DNA of 64,000 nucleotides, taken from assembly GCA_947646015.1 (NCBI GenBank), contig CANSEY010000009.1:62001-126000 (forward strand), in the 5' to 3' direction. Below the pieces are notes generated by a model. The model worked only from the letters and a program-made list of their open reading frames with translations. It did not search any database and was not told the DNA's origin. The position numbers and the translations under genes are program-made. Below are positions 27,185 to 35,864 of this stretch, piece by piece (within the stretch, counting starts at the first letter, position 1; each line of letters starts with the position of its first letter). The stretch comes from an uncultured Bacteroides sp. (GTDB taxonomy: Bacteria; Bacteroidota; Bacteroidia; Bacteroidales; Bacteroidaceae).

Positions 27185-27221
27185 TAGGCTGTGAATGTTA
27201 TCATTTGACATTCACAGCCTA
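27185..27221. terminator. strong hairpin in the 27.1-27.5 kb gap
   Basis: TAGGCTGTGAATGT and ACATTCACAGCCTA form a perfect 14-bp stem with a 9-nt loop, followed by ATTATATT. It is the likely main terminator for the GH35 transcript. The rest of the gap (27222-27499) is AT-rich; a short open segment at 27263-27331 (VIKELSRVFDAIIERK) is probably the tail of a lost gene. Confidence 0.7.
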
Positions 27222-27470
27222 ATTATATTACCCAATTTTCAAGTGACAGAAATGTTTTTTGGTTATTAAAGAGTTGTCACGGGTATTTGATGCCATCATC
27301 GAGAGGAAGATTCCGGAGAAATATAAGTAAAAGTAAAAGATTTTTTTAGTTATAATACTTTTGGACAGTAATCTTTTTTTTATTACAAATATAGGAATTT
27401 CAGCTTTATATGTTTTGTGGATTCATGGAAAAATATCCGGAAAAAGAAATGGTAAATAACAAATGTTCTG

Positions 27471-27478
27471 TATCTTTG
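27471..27478 (+). promoter_or_regulatory. -7 promoter box before the propeller lipoprotein gene
   Basis: TATCTTTG matches TAnnTTTG exactly and lies 21 nt before the start codon. Confidence 0.5.
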
Positions 27479-27499
27479 ACCAAAATATAACTTTAAAAC

Positions 27500-28699
27500 A
27501 TGATGAACACAAAGTCTTTTTTCATGGTTGCCATTGGCGCATTTGTTTTGGCATCTTGTAATTTAAATCAAGTCGACCAAACAGGTCTGTTAACCGCTTC
27601 CGTTCGTGATGCACTTAATTCGCCGGCAACTTTGTCTATTGCTGATGAGATAGAGTCAGTTGAATATATCCCTTTGGAAATGACCAATGATGATGCCTCA
27701 TTGATAGACGGTGTGGTAGACTTTGCCATCACAAGCAAATACATTTATGTATTGGTGGGCAAGGAAGCCCGTATCGTACTGTTCGATCGTCAAGGACACT
27801 TTTTGCGTACATTCCTTCGCCAAGGCCAAGGTCCCGATGACTTTAATGGTATGATAGGTTTTATACAGGCTGATGAGGCTGATAATCGTTTCTATGTTAT
27901 CGGCAATAAGGTTGGCATATATACATTGGAAGGCACGTTTGTGGAAGACCTGCCTGTAAATTCTCCCATTATTTATGCTCATCACCTTGGTAACAAGCGC
28001 ATTGGTGCCATCGCTATGCCTCTTATGCCGTTTCAGAACGGTAGTTTTGGTATTGGGGTATTTCAAGAGGACGGTGAGGCGATAATTACCAAAAACGATT
28101 TCTATTCGCCGTTGGTACCTCGTGAAGATTCAGGCTTTACTTTTGGAGTAATGGGTTCACCTTCGGATGGGAAGCAGGCGTCAGTCTTGTTTAAAACAGC
28201 TAGCAATGATACCATTTACCGTTTGTCGGCAGATACCATACAGCCTGTTTTAGTGGCCGGTCTAAGCAATTCGGATGAAGAGGTTATTCGTGGGCTCAAT
28301 ATTCGCGATATTAAAAGATTCCCTGCTAACGGTGATATTTTTGTAAGTGATATTTTTGAGACGCCTCGCCGTTTTTATCTGCGCATGATGCTGAATGAGA
28401 AGTATTATGTGGCTTCGGTGGATAAACACAGTGGAGAAACTGTTGTGGAGCAGTGTGATATCCCTGAGACAAGTGCTTATAACTTGGCTGATATCAATAT
28501 GCAGTTAGGTATGGTAGGTAGTAAGGGGCATAACCGGTTCCCGGTATGGGGACGTGTCTTAGGAAATAATCTGGTACAGGTTGTTACACCTTATGAGATA
28601 GAAACATTTAAAGAACAAACTCAAATTACTGTACCACAAGAATTGCAAAAAAGAAATGCCAATGAAAATCCGATTTTCATCATATATAAGATAAAATAA
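27500..28699 (+). CDS. 6-bladed beta-propeller lipoprotein
   Basis: This 399-aa Bacteroides lipoprotein has a signal ending LASC (Cys near residue 20) and a 6-bladed beta-propeller-type domain of the kind annotated DUF4934/BF4221-like. Telling segments are VEYIPLEMTNDDASLI early on, then FDRQGHFLRTFLRQGQGPDDF, a typical blade with the GQGP signature. These proteins are exported and of unknown role; several sit in surface-glycan or sensing loci. A first ATG at 27500 and the next at 27503 are equivalent. It converges on hydF with a shared hairpin. Confidence 0.85.
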   Translation: MMNTKSFFMVAIGAFVLASCNLNQVDQTGLLTASVRDALNSPATLSIADEIESVEYIPLEMTNDDASLIDGVVDFAITSKYIYVLVGKEARIVLFDRQGHFLRTFLRQGQGPDDFNGMIGFIQADEADNRFYVIGNKVGIYTLEGTFVEDLPVNSPIIYAHHLGNKRIGAIAMPLMPFQNGSFGIGVFQEDGEAIITKNDFYSPLVPREDSGFTFGVMGSPSDGKQASVLFKTASNDTIYRLSADTIQPVLVAGLSNSDEEVIRGLNIRDIKRFPANGDIFVSDIFETPRRFYLRMMLNEKYYVASVDKHSGETVVEQCDIPETSAYNLADINMQLGMVGSKGHNRFPVWGRVLGNNLVQVVTPYEIETFKEQTQITVPQELQKRNANENPIFIIYKIK

Positions 28700-28775
28700 T
28701 ATTATTAACTGTTTTATTATATCAAACTCTTTGAATAAATTTCAAGTTTTTGGTTTCATTAGATGACAGGAGCAT

Positions 28776-28815
28776 AAACGCCTTATGAAATACGATCGTG
28801 TCTCATAAGGCGTTT
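28776..28815. terminator. bidirectional terminator between propeller gene and hydF
   Basis: AAACGCCTTATGA and TCATAAGGCGTTT form a perfect 13-bp stem with a 14-nt loop. It lies between convergent genes and ends 5 nt from the hydF stop. Confidence 0.85.
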
Positions 28816-28819
28816 GTTG

Positions 28820-29995
28820 TCAGTGGAAAGGTATGCCATTGATATATGCGATAACTATTCCATAGTTAGTCATTGGGACACCTTGTGCTTTAGCTTTGAC
28901 TATCCGATTCAGGACATGTTTGCGATTGAACATGCAGGCTCCGCAATGAATAATCAGGTCGTAGCAATTCAGGTCCTTAGGAAAATCATTTCCGGAAACA
29001 ATGTCGATATGCAGTTGCTCTCCGATACGTTTGCGCAACATTCGTGGAAGTTTCACTCTGCCGATGTCTTCGGACAGTGGAGCATGAGTACAGGCTTCGG
29101 CTATCAGGACCCGGGAATTTTCTGTCAGTTGGTCGATGATATACGCTCCTTCGGTATAGTAGTCAATGTCTCCCTTGTAGCGGGCAAATAATACCGAGAA
29201 GGAGGTTAGCCGGCTCTGTGGCGGTTTCTTTTCGTAGACGGTTCTGAAAACCTGCGAATCGGTAATGATCAATGAGGGGGGAGCTGACAAGACTTTGAGG
29301 GCATTGTCCAACTGGTCGGTTGTGCAGCTCAAGGTGATGCATTTTTTGTCAAGAAGTTCGCGCAGTGTTTGTACTTGTGGCAGGATAAGTCGCCCTTTAG
29401 GGGCCTGTATATCCTGTGGCATCACGAGTAGTACCACATCGCCTTCGTTGGCCAAATCTCCCACAATATCCGGTTGCTCGTTAAGTTCCGGTAACCGATG
29501 AAGAATAGACTGACGGATTGAGTCTATGCCCGTTTTTTCTTTGGCACTGACAATTAAAGGGTGTTGTCCTGTCTGTTGTTCCAATTTATCGGCGACTTCA
29601 TCCGGTTTCTCTAACAGATCGGCTTTATTCAGTACCAACAGGTAGGGGATATTCCTCTCTTTCAGTAACTCTATCCATCGTTGCTCTTCGGAAAGTTCCG
29701 TATCGCAACAAACCATCAGTGCGATGTCGGCTTTGTCCGCAGCTTGTAAGGTTCGTTCGATACGTAGGGAGCCCAGTTCACCTTCATCGTCGAATCCGGC
29801 TGTATCGATGAATACACACGGACCGATACCATGTATTTCCATCGGTTGATATACAGGGTCGGTAGTGGTACCGGCGATGTCCGATACCAAAGCAGCGTTT
29901 TGATTGGTCAATGCATTGATCAATGACGACTTGCCACTGTTTCGTTTACCAAACAAGGCAATGTGCAGGCGATTGGAGCGGGGCGACGTTTTCAA
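28820..29995 (-). CDS. hydF: [FeFe]-hydrogenase H-cluster maturation GTPase HydF
   Basis: This 391-aa scaffold GTPase carries the assembled di-iron subcluster to apo-hydrogenase. The GTPase domain has a P-loop (GKRNSGKSS, 16-24), a GTT switch, DTAG (64-67) and NKAD (123-126). The C-terminal [4Fe-4S] region has EACTHAPL and, about 50 residues later, HCGACMFNR, the CxHx(n)HCxxC pattern specific to HydF. The start overlaps the hydG stop by 4 nt. It is the last gene of the hydrogenase operon and a strong terminator follows it. Confidence 0.96.
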   Translation of the reverse strand: MKTSPRSNRLHIALFGKRNSGKSSLINALTNQNAALVSDIAGTTTDPVYQPMEIHGIGPCVFIDTAGFDDEGELGSLRIERTLQAADKADIALMVCCDTELSEEQRWIELLKERNIPYLLVLNKADLLEKPDEVADKLEQQTGQHPLIVSAKEKTGIDSIRQSILHRLPELNEQPDIVGDLANEGDVVLLVMPQDIQAPKGRLILPQVQTLRELLDKKCITLSCTTDQLDNALKVLSAPPSLIITDSQVFRTVYEKKPPQSRLTSFSVLFARYKGDIDYYTEGAYIIDQLTENSRVLIAEACTHAPLSEDIGRVKLPRMLRKRIGEQLHIDIVSGNDFPKDLNCYDLIIHCGACMFNRKHVLNRIVKAKAQGVPMTNYGIVIAYINGIPFH

Positions 29996-31410
29996 AACCT
30001 GAAGTCCCTTTCTCCTGCCGCAATTTGCTTCAGGTTTTCTAAAGCCCGTTCTCGGATTTTAGGGTTGGGGATATGTTGCATTTCTTGCTTTATCATGGCT
30101 ACTCCGCGAGCTTTCGTCTCTTCCGAGGCATAATCTTCCAGATATTCCTGTAAGGTTATCAGTGCATTAGGGGAACAGCAGTTGGCTATTTGTCCCGATT
30201 TGACAAGTGACATAAACCGGTCACCCGTGCGTCCGGCACGATAGCAGGCTGTACAGAAGCTGGGAATATAGCCCAGTTTCAGTAACCAGTTGACCACTTC
30301 GTCCAGTGTCCGGGTGTCGCTGACATCGAATTGGGCGGAGTTCTCTTCCGGAGTTTCTGCTTCGGCATAACCGCCTACACTGGTCCGTGATCCTCCGCTG
30401 ATCTGCGAAATACCTAAGTCAAGCACTTTTTCACGGGTCTTTTGCGATTCTCGTGTGGAAATAATCATGCCTGTGTAGGGTACGCTGATGCGAATAACGG
30501 CTACTATCTTTTGGAAGATCTCGTCAGAGATGGCATTTTCAAAGTCTTCGGCATTTATGTCATCGGCCGAGCAGATGCGGGGAACGCTTATCGTATGCGG
30601 TCCCACGCCATAAACGGCTTCCAAGTGTTCGGCATGCATCAGCAATCCTACAAAATCATAGCGGTATGTATTCAGGCCGAACAGGACTCCCATGCCTACA
30701 TCATCGATTCCTCCTTGCATGGCACGGTCCATGGCCTCGGTATGATAGGCATAGTTGCTTTTAGGTCCGGTGGGATGCAGCTGTTCGTAATTCTCTTTAT
30801 GATATGTCTCTTGAAAGAGGATATATGTACCGATACCTGCATCTTTCAGCTTGCGATAATTCTCTACCGTAGTGGCGGCAATGTTCACGTTTACCCGGCG
30901 GATAGCTCCGTTTTTATGATGGATACTGTAGATGGTACGGATTGATTCGAGTATATAATCGATTGAGTTACGCACAGGGTCTTCACCGGCTTCGAGTGCC
31001 AGGCGTTTGTGTCCCATATCTTGCAGGGCAATAACTTCCCGGCATATCTCTTCCTGAGTTAACTTTTTGCGGATGATGGTTTTATTTTTGAGATGATACG
31101 GGCAGTACACACAACCATTGACACAATAGTTGGATAAGTAAAGCGGAGCAAACATGACGATGCGGTTGCCATAGAATTTTTGCTTGATCTCTTTGGCAAG
31201 ATGAAAAATCTCTTTAGTAAGATCTTCTTCAGCACATTCCAGCAATATGGCGGCTTCCCGGTGGGTGAGCCCCTTACAAAGGCGGGCTTTCTCTATTAAA
31301 TTTCGGATAAGTTCCCGGTCATTTCGATGGGCGCGGGCATACTCCAGTGTTTCAATAATTTCCTGATGGTTAATAAAGTCGACAGCATCAGGTGAATCTA
31401 CTTTATACAT
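29992..31410 (-). CDS. hydG: [FeFe]-hydrogenase radical SAM maturase HydG
   Basis: This 472-aa tyrosine lyase makes the CO and CN ligands of the H-cluster. The radical-SAM cluster motif is C96-x3-C100-x2-C103 (NYCVNGCVYC), and the C-terminal auxiliary cluster motif is CTACYRAGRTGDRF followed about 20 residues later by the Cys pair of IANCC, as in bona fide HydG and unlike ThiH. It starts 12 nt after the hydE stop and overlaps hydF by 4 nt. Confidence 0.96.
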   Translation of the reverse strand: MYKVDSPDAVDFINHQEIIETLEYARAHRNDRELIRNLIEKARLCKGLTHREAAILLECAEEDLTKEIFHLAKEIKQKFYGNRIVMFAPLYLSNYCVNGCVYCPYHLKNKTIIRKKLTQEEICREVIALQDMGHKRLALEAGEDPVRNSIDYILESIRTIYSIHHKNGAIRRVNVNIAATTVENYRKLKDAGIGTYILFQETYHKENYEQLHPTGPKSNYAYHTEAMDRAMQGGIDDVGMGVLFGLNTYRYDFVGLLMHAEHLEAVYGVGPHTISVPRICSADDINAEDFENAISDEIFQKIVAVIRISVPYTGMIISTRESQKTREKVLDLGISQISGGSRTSVGGYAEAETPEENSAQFDVSDTRTLDEVVNWLLKLGYIPSFCTACYRAGRTGDRFMSLVKSGQIANCCSPNALITLQEYLEDYASEETKARGVAMIKQEMQHIPNPKIRERALENLKQIAAGERDFRF

Positions 31411-31422
31411 GTCTTTTGTTGA

Positions 31423-32469
31423 TTAGTTGTTATAATCTCCCCGGCTGTAGTCGATGTGATATCCGACCGCTGTCAGTTGCTTTTCCAATAAGGCCAGTCC
31501 TTCGGCCGCTTCGGCACCGAAAGCTACTTTCTGGTCGTACAGGTTATATTTGTTTCTTACAATGATAGGCGACAGATTGGGCATGACCACATTGGCGCCG
31601 GCAAGAATACCCCGTATTCTGCCGTCCGGTGCCAGGCTTGCCAACGCAGTTGTCGAAGGGATCAGTGCCTTGGGATGCATCAGCCTGAAGATAGAGAGCA
31701 GTAACAAGGTCAGCTCTACACTGCCTGCTTTTTCGTCACAGAATGGGGTTCGCTGATGGGGGATAAAAGGTCCGATACCAATCATTTCCGGTTGGAAGTT
31801 TTCAATAAAACGTATATCCTCTATCAGAAATTCCACTCTTTGATGAGGGGTTCCCACCATGATGCCTGTCCCGGTCTGGAAACCGATTCGTTTGAGTTCC
31901 TGAAGGCATTTGATACGTCTTTCGTTGGACATTTCATAGGGGTGCAGACAGTAGTAATGCCCTCTGTTGAATGTTTCGTGGCGTAACAGATACCGATCGG
32001 CGCCTTTCATAAAATAGCGTTCGTAAGCTTTCGCCGGTTTTTCACCGATAGACAGCGTGATGGCACATTCGGGATATCGCCGGCGGATTTCCGCAATGAT
32101 CTCCTCCATATCATTGTCCGACCGTTTCGGATCTTCGCCTCCCTGGAGAACGAATGAGCGGAATCCGAGTTTGTAGCCATGTTCGCAACAATCCCAAATC
32201 ATCTCCTTACTGAGTCGGTAGCGATCGGCTCGCCAATTGTCTTTCCGGATACCGCAATAGTTGCAGTTATTCCGGCAATAATTACTTATTTCGATCAGTC
32301 CGCGTATGTAGACTCCCTGTCCGAAGTGTACGGTCGCTACTTCCCGTGCCTGCTGATTGATGTATGCCAAGGCTTCATCATCATAGTGCGACAACAGGTG
32401 TGCGAACTCTTCGGAGGTGAGGGTGCGCTCCTCCCTTAATTTATCTATGAGTTTCTTCATATGATTCAC
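31423..32469 (-). CDS. hydE: [FeFe]-hydrogenase radical SAM maturase HydE
   Basis: This 348-aa radical-SAM enzyme acts on the precursor of the bridging dithiomethylamine ligand. The cluster motif is C65-x3-C69-x2-C72 in SNYCRNNCNYC, followed by QGGEDPKRSD. The first possible start is a GTG at 32469, with an ATG (MKKLID) at 32460; both overlap the end of the structural hydrogenase gene, so translation is likely coupled. The order structural gene, hydE, hydG, hydF gives a complete maturation set in one operon. Confidence 0.96.
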   Translation of the reverse strand: MNHMKKLIDKLREERTLTSEEFAHLLSHYDDEALAYINQQAREVATVHFGQGVYIRGLIEISNYCRNNCNYCGIRKDNWRADRYRLSKEMIWDCCEHGYKLGFRSFVLQGGEDPKRSDNDMEEIIAEIRRRYPECAITLSIGEKPAKAYERYFMKGADRYLLRHETFNRGHYYCLHPYEMSNERRIKCLQELKRIGFQTGTGIMVGTPHQRVEFLIEDIRFIENFQPEMIGIGPFIPHQRTPFCDEKAGSVELTLLLLSIFRLMHPKALIPSTTALASLAPDGRIRGILAGANVVMPNLSPIIVRNKYNLYDQKVAFGAEAAEGLALLEKQLTAVGYHIDYSRGDYNN

Positions 32470-33910
32470 GGCGTTTTATCAGTTCCTGGTTCAACTGCCG
32501 GCGTCCACCGATAGCGTCATTATGGGCACTGGGGCCGCTGATACATCCGCCTTCGCAGGCCATGACTTCAATGAACTGTCCTTGTGCTTTGCTTGTTTTG
32601 GCAGCAGCACGCAGCAAGCCTATGTTTTTCTTGTTCAGGTCCGAGACCTGGATGGCGGAGAATTTCTTAGCCTCTTCGCCTAAGTAGGCCTTAATAGCTC
32701 CCATCACACCACCTGCCTGAGCAAAACCGTGTGCCTCGCGTACCGAAGTATAGAGTACTGAGAATGGCTGTGTCTGTTCAAGTTGGATGTCCAGTCCCTC
32801 AAAGATCGAAGCCATTTCCTCAAAAGTAAGTATGTAGTCCACGCATTCATCGCGGCGGGCTTCTTTACGTTTGGCCACACACGGGCCGATAAACACGATC
32901 TTTGCATCCGGGTGGCGTTCCTTGGCGATGCGGGCGGCATAATACATCGGGGATCCCGTAGAAGAAACATAAGGCTTCATTCCCGGTATGTGCTTGTTCA
33001 CTAATTCGATGTAAGACGGGCAGCAAGAGGTTGTCATAAACGGCTGTCCTTCCTCCAGCTTTTCTTTCAGTTCGGCAGCTTCGTGACTTACGGTGTCCAT
33101 AGCTCCCTGCGCCACTTCGACTACATCGGCAAATCCCATCTGGCGAAGCGCTCCGTATACTGCTTCGATGGATGTGTTGAATTGTCCGAGTATAGAGGGA
33201 GCAGGTATCGCTATCATCTTTTCACCGCTACGGATGCCTTCAAGGACATCAAAAGCCTGGGAAATCTCGAAAATGGCTCCGAAAGGACAAGCATTGAGGC
33301 ACTTGCCACAGTAGATACATTTGCTTTCATCAATATGTTCGATACCGTTCTCGTCTTTGCTGATAGCTTTCACGGGACAGGCTTCTTCGCAAGGAACCGG
33401 AATGAATACGATGGCGTGGTACGGACAGCTTTGATGGCACTTCCCGCAACTGATACAAGCGTCGTGGTCAATCTTTGCCTGTCCGTTTTTTCGGAAACGG
33501 ATGGCATCCTTGGGGCAGTTCATATAGCAACTGCGGGCTACACAACCACGGCAGAGGTTGGTCACCTCATAGTTAACCTGTACGCAAGATGAACAAGCTT
33601 CATCGATGACACAGAGTATATTTTCTTTCTGTTTGTTTTTACGTTCCAATGCCTGGCGTGCGTATTCCGAAAGTGGAGTGAGCTCGTCCGTTTCGTCTGT
33701 CATATCGAAACCCAACAACGGGAAAAGTTTATATTTGTATACAGCACGCTCTTTGTGGATACAGCAGCGTCCGAGCGGGCGTGAACGGCGAGGGCTCAGT
33801 TCAATGGGAAGTCTGTCAATTTCATTCGTTAATTTGTTCTCTTTCCAGAGATTTACCAATTTTGCCAGCAACTTGTGGCGCACAATCATTACGTTGTTGG
33901 TGAAAGCCAT
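32441..33910 (-). CDS. monomeric [FeFe]-hydrogenase (group B-like)
   Basis: This 489-aa iron-only hydrogenase reduces protons to H2, probably from ferredoxin. H-cluster motifs are L1 TTSCCPSY (around 293-300), L2 GPCVAKRKEA (342-351) and L3 ACEGGCISGP (451-460). L1 and L3 deviate from the group A consensus (TSCCPxW and ECxxGCxxGGG), which points to the less-studied group B. N-terminal ferredoxin-type clusters include Cys at 120/123/128/132, 152/155/158/162 and 198/201/204/208, with an extra CEEACP at 174-179. No NADH-linked partner subunits lie nearby. It starts the operon with hydE, hydG and hydF. Confidence 0.9.
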   Translation of the reverse strand: MAFTNNVMIVRHKLLAKLVNLWKENKLTNEIDRLPIELSPRRSRPLGRCCIHKERAVYKYKLFPLLGFDMTDETDELTPLSEYARQALERKNKQKENILCVIDEACSSCVQVNYEVTNLCRGCVARSCYMNCPKDAIRFRKNGQAKIDHDACISCGKCHQSCPYHAIVFIPVPCEEACPVKAISKDENGIEHIDESKCIYCGKCLNACPFGAIFEISQAFDVLEGIRSGEKMIAIPAPSILGQFNTSIEAVYGALRQMGFADVVEVAQGAMDTVSHEAAELKEKLEEGQPFMTTSCCPSYIELVNKHIPGMKPYVSSTGSPMYYAARIAKERHPDAKIVFIGPCVAKRKEARRDECVDYILTFEEMASIFEGLDIQLEQTQPFSVLYTSVREAHGFAQAGGVMGAIKAYLGEEAKKFSAIQVSDLNKKNIGLLRAAAKTSKAQGQFIEVMACEGGCISGPSAHNDAIGGRRQLNQELIKRRESYEETHR

Positions 33911-33935
33911 ATTTGAGTATTTAGAATTAGGGTTA

Positions 33936-33943
33936 CAAAGATA
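33936..33943 (-). promoter_or_regulatory. predicted promoter of the hydrogenase operon
   Basis: The minus strand reads TATCTTTG (TAnnTTTG) 25 nt upstream of the hydrogenase start, with GCTTG about 20 nt further upstream as a possible -33 element. Confidence 0.5.
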
Positions 33944-33998
33944 CGGCTTGTAGGAGTATTCTGCAAGCGTGCATTAATATTTGTTTTTTATTCCTTAA

Positions 33999-34778
33999 TT
34001 ATTTAACGCTGAACCACTCTTTAAATTCAGCTACACGTGCTTTACTGACTAAAATCTTCTCTCCTGATACCGAATGACGAAGATTGATGGAAAGACGACT
34101 GTTGAACCAGAGGTCTATATCCTTGATGGCTTCCCGTGAAAGGAGATATTGGCGGTTGGCCCGGAAAAAGAGTGTCGGGTCCAGACATTCGGTCAATTCG
34201 TCGAGGGTTTGTGGGAATGAATATTCCATCCCGTCTGTCAGAACAGCTTTCACCTGGCAATCTCTGATGTAGAACAACAGGATCATATCAACCGAAACGG
34301 GGAGCAGTTTATCGCCTTTTATCGGAATCAGGAAATGGGTTTTATAGCTTTCCTGCTTTTTTAACATACGCATCAGGTTCACAAGTTCGTTTGTTTCCGG
34401 ACCGGTAGGTTTGGAATTGCCGGAACTGAACAGGGTCAGTTTTTCTAATGCCTGTTCTATATCCTGTCTTCCGATAGGTTTCAGTAAATAATCGATGCTG
34501 TTGACTTTGAAAGCCCGTAAGGCATATTCGTCATAGGCAGTAGTGAAAATGATGGGGCAGGTGATGTGGACGTGTTCAAAGATCTCAAATGCCGACCCAT
34601 CTGCCAGGTGGATATCCATAAATACCAGATCGGGCATTGAATGATCGGTGAACCACTCGATGGTATCGGCGATACTGTCGAGTTCCGTTACGATTTCTAT
34701 TTGCGGGCAGACTTCACCGAGTAGTGAAGTCAGGTTTCGTACCGCTGCTTTTTCGTCTTCAATGATGATTGCTTTCAT
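33999..34778 (-). CDS. LytTR-family response regulator
   Basis: This 259-aa regulator has a receiver domain (1-120) with acidic pocket EDE at 7-9 and phospho-acceptor D55 in VFMDIHLADG, plus Lys in YLLKPIG. The C-terminal LytTR DNA-binding domain (about 155-255) is shown by LLPVSVDMILLFYIRD and FFRANRQYLLSREAI. It is the partner of the LytS-like kinase whose gene overlaps it by 4 nt. The pair follows the RND exporter genes on the same strand, so it may control or be co-expressed with them; direct control is not shown. Confidence 0.93.
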   Translation of the reverse strand: MKAIIIEDEKAAVRNLTSLLGEVCPQIEIVTELDSIADTIEWFTDHSMPDLVFMDIHLADGSAFEIFEHVHITCPIIFTTAYDEYALRAFKVNSIDYLLKPIGRQDIEQALEKLTLFSSGNSKPTGPETNELVNLMRMLKKQESYKTHFLIPIKGDKLLPVSVDMILLFYIRDCQVKAVLTDGMEYSFPQTLDELTECLDPTLFFRANRQYLLSREAIKDIDLWFNSRLSINLRHSVSGEKILVSKARVAEFKEWFSVK

Positions 34779-35860
34779 AGGTCTTTCCGGATGAGGGGTA
34801 TACGAACGGTGAAGTTTCTGTCTTCTGTGATTTGTATTTCTTGTCGGAACAAGAGGCGATAGCGTTTGTCGAGATTGACCAGCCCAATGCCGGTACCGGT
34901 TGTAGCTGTCAGTTTAGACTGTATGGGATTGCTTACCAGGAGTCCTTCTTCCGAATCGGTCGCGATTGTGATGGTAAGAGGACGGCGGTTGCTGATTTCA
35001 TTATGCTTTACGGCATTTTCAATCAGCATCTGTATGGACATGGGGGGAAGCAAATACTCTTCGGAATTATGAGTTATATTGATCTCGAATCGCAGATTAT
35101 CTTCAAAACGCATTTTAAGGAGAAAGATGTAGGCTGACACAAAGTCCATTTCTTCACGTAGAGTGACGCATTGCGACTCGTTGCCTTGCAATGTGTATCG
35201 TAGTACGTGTGACAGTTCCTGGATGTAATCTTGTGCCCGGTCTTGATTTTCACGAACGAGCGAACGCAGCGTATTGAGCGAATTGAAAAGCATGTGTGGG
35301 TTCAGTTGGTTTTTCAGCACTTCGAACTGGTTGCGTATGTTTTCTGCCTTTAATTGTTCGTTTTCAACAATTACTTGTTGTTGGCGACGGATCAGGTAGA
35401 TGATATAGCAACTGCTGGTCACCAGGCTAGACATAATGAAATCGCGTAATGGATGCAGGTAGTGGTGCACCATGGCATCTATAGCGGGAATATCAAATGT
35501 CTTGTGCAAATATACAAAGCATTGTCCCAGGAAATTGCTTAATATCCAGGTTAGTACAAAAGAGAGAATAATCTTTTGCCATGTGATTTTCATTGAGGTC
35601 TGATTGAAATGAAACAGTCGGGTGTTGACTGCAAACAGAATCAGCAATGACAAAAAGGTAAAGAGGATCTCGTTGGCTACATCAGCGAATTTCATCCCGG
35701 GAAAAAGGGTATGACTCTCAAATCCGTCAAAAAGAGAGACTGATTCGGGAAAATGGATAAGCACCGCCACTGCCAGTGAGATGATGAGGGTGGATAGGAG
35801 GTATTTATCGTTGTATATAGCTCGGATTCGTTTCATGGGGACAAAGATAAGACAATACAC
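34775..35860 (-). CDS. LytS-type sensor histidine kinase (His_kinase family)
   Basis: This is a membrane histidine kinase of the LytS/YehU type: four hydrophobic segments in residues 15-165, then LKNQLNPHMLFNSLNTLRSLV, in which the His of NPHMLFNSL is the predicted phosphorylation site, and an ATPase domain with MLIENAVKHNE (N-box) and TGTGIGLVNLDKR (G-box). The first start is a GTG at 35860, 4 nt after the adaptor stop. An ATG at 35836 (MKRIRAIY) is an alternative that sits only 5 nt from a TATCTTTG box. Confidence 0.92.
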   Translation of the reverse strand: MYCLIFVPMKRIRAIYNDKYLLSTLIISLAVAVLIHFPESVSLFDGFESHTLFPGMKFADVANEILFTFLSLLILFAVNTRLFHFNQTSMKITWQKIILSFVLTWILSNFLGQCFVYLHKTFDIPAIDAMVHHYLHPLRDFIMSSLVTSSCYIIYLIRRQQQVIVENEQLKAENIRNQFEVLKNQLNPHMLFNSLNTLRSLVRENQDRAQDYIQELSHVLRYTLQGNESQCVTLREEMDFVSAYIFLLKMRFEDNLRFEINITHNSEEYLLPPMSIQMLIENAVKHNEISNRRPLTITIATDSEEGLLVSNPIQSKLTATTGTGIGLVNLDKRYRLLFRQEIQITEDRNFTVRIPLIRKDL

Positions 35861-35864
35861 CGGA

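Noticed and set aside
27263-27331. Short coding-like tail (VIKELSRVFDAIIERK) between GH35 and the propeller gene
   Set aside because: Too short and no start; it may be the end of a lost gene, but no family could be named.
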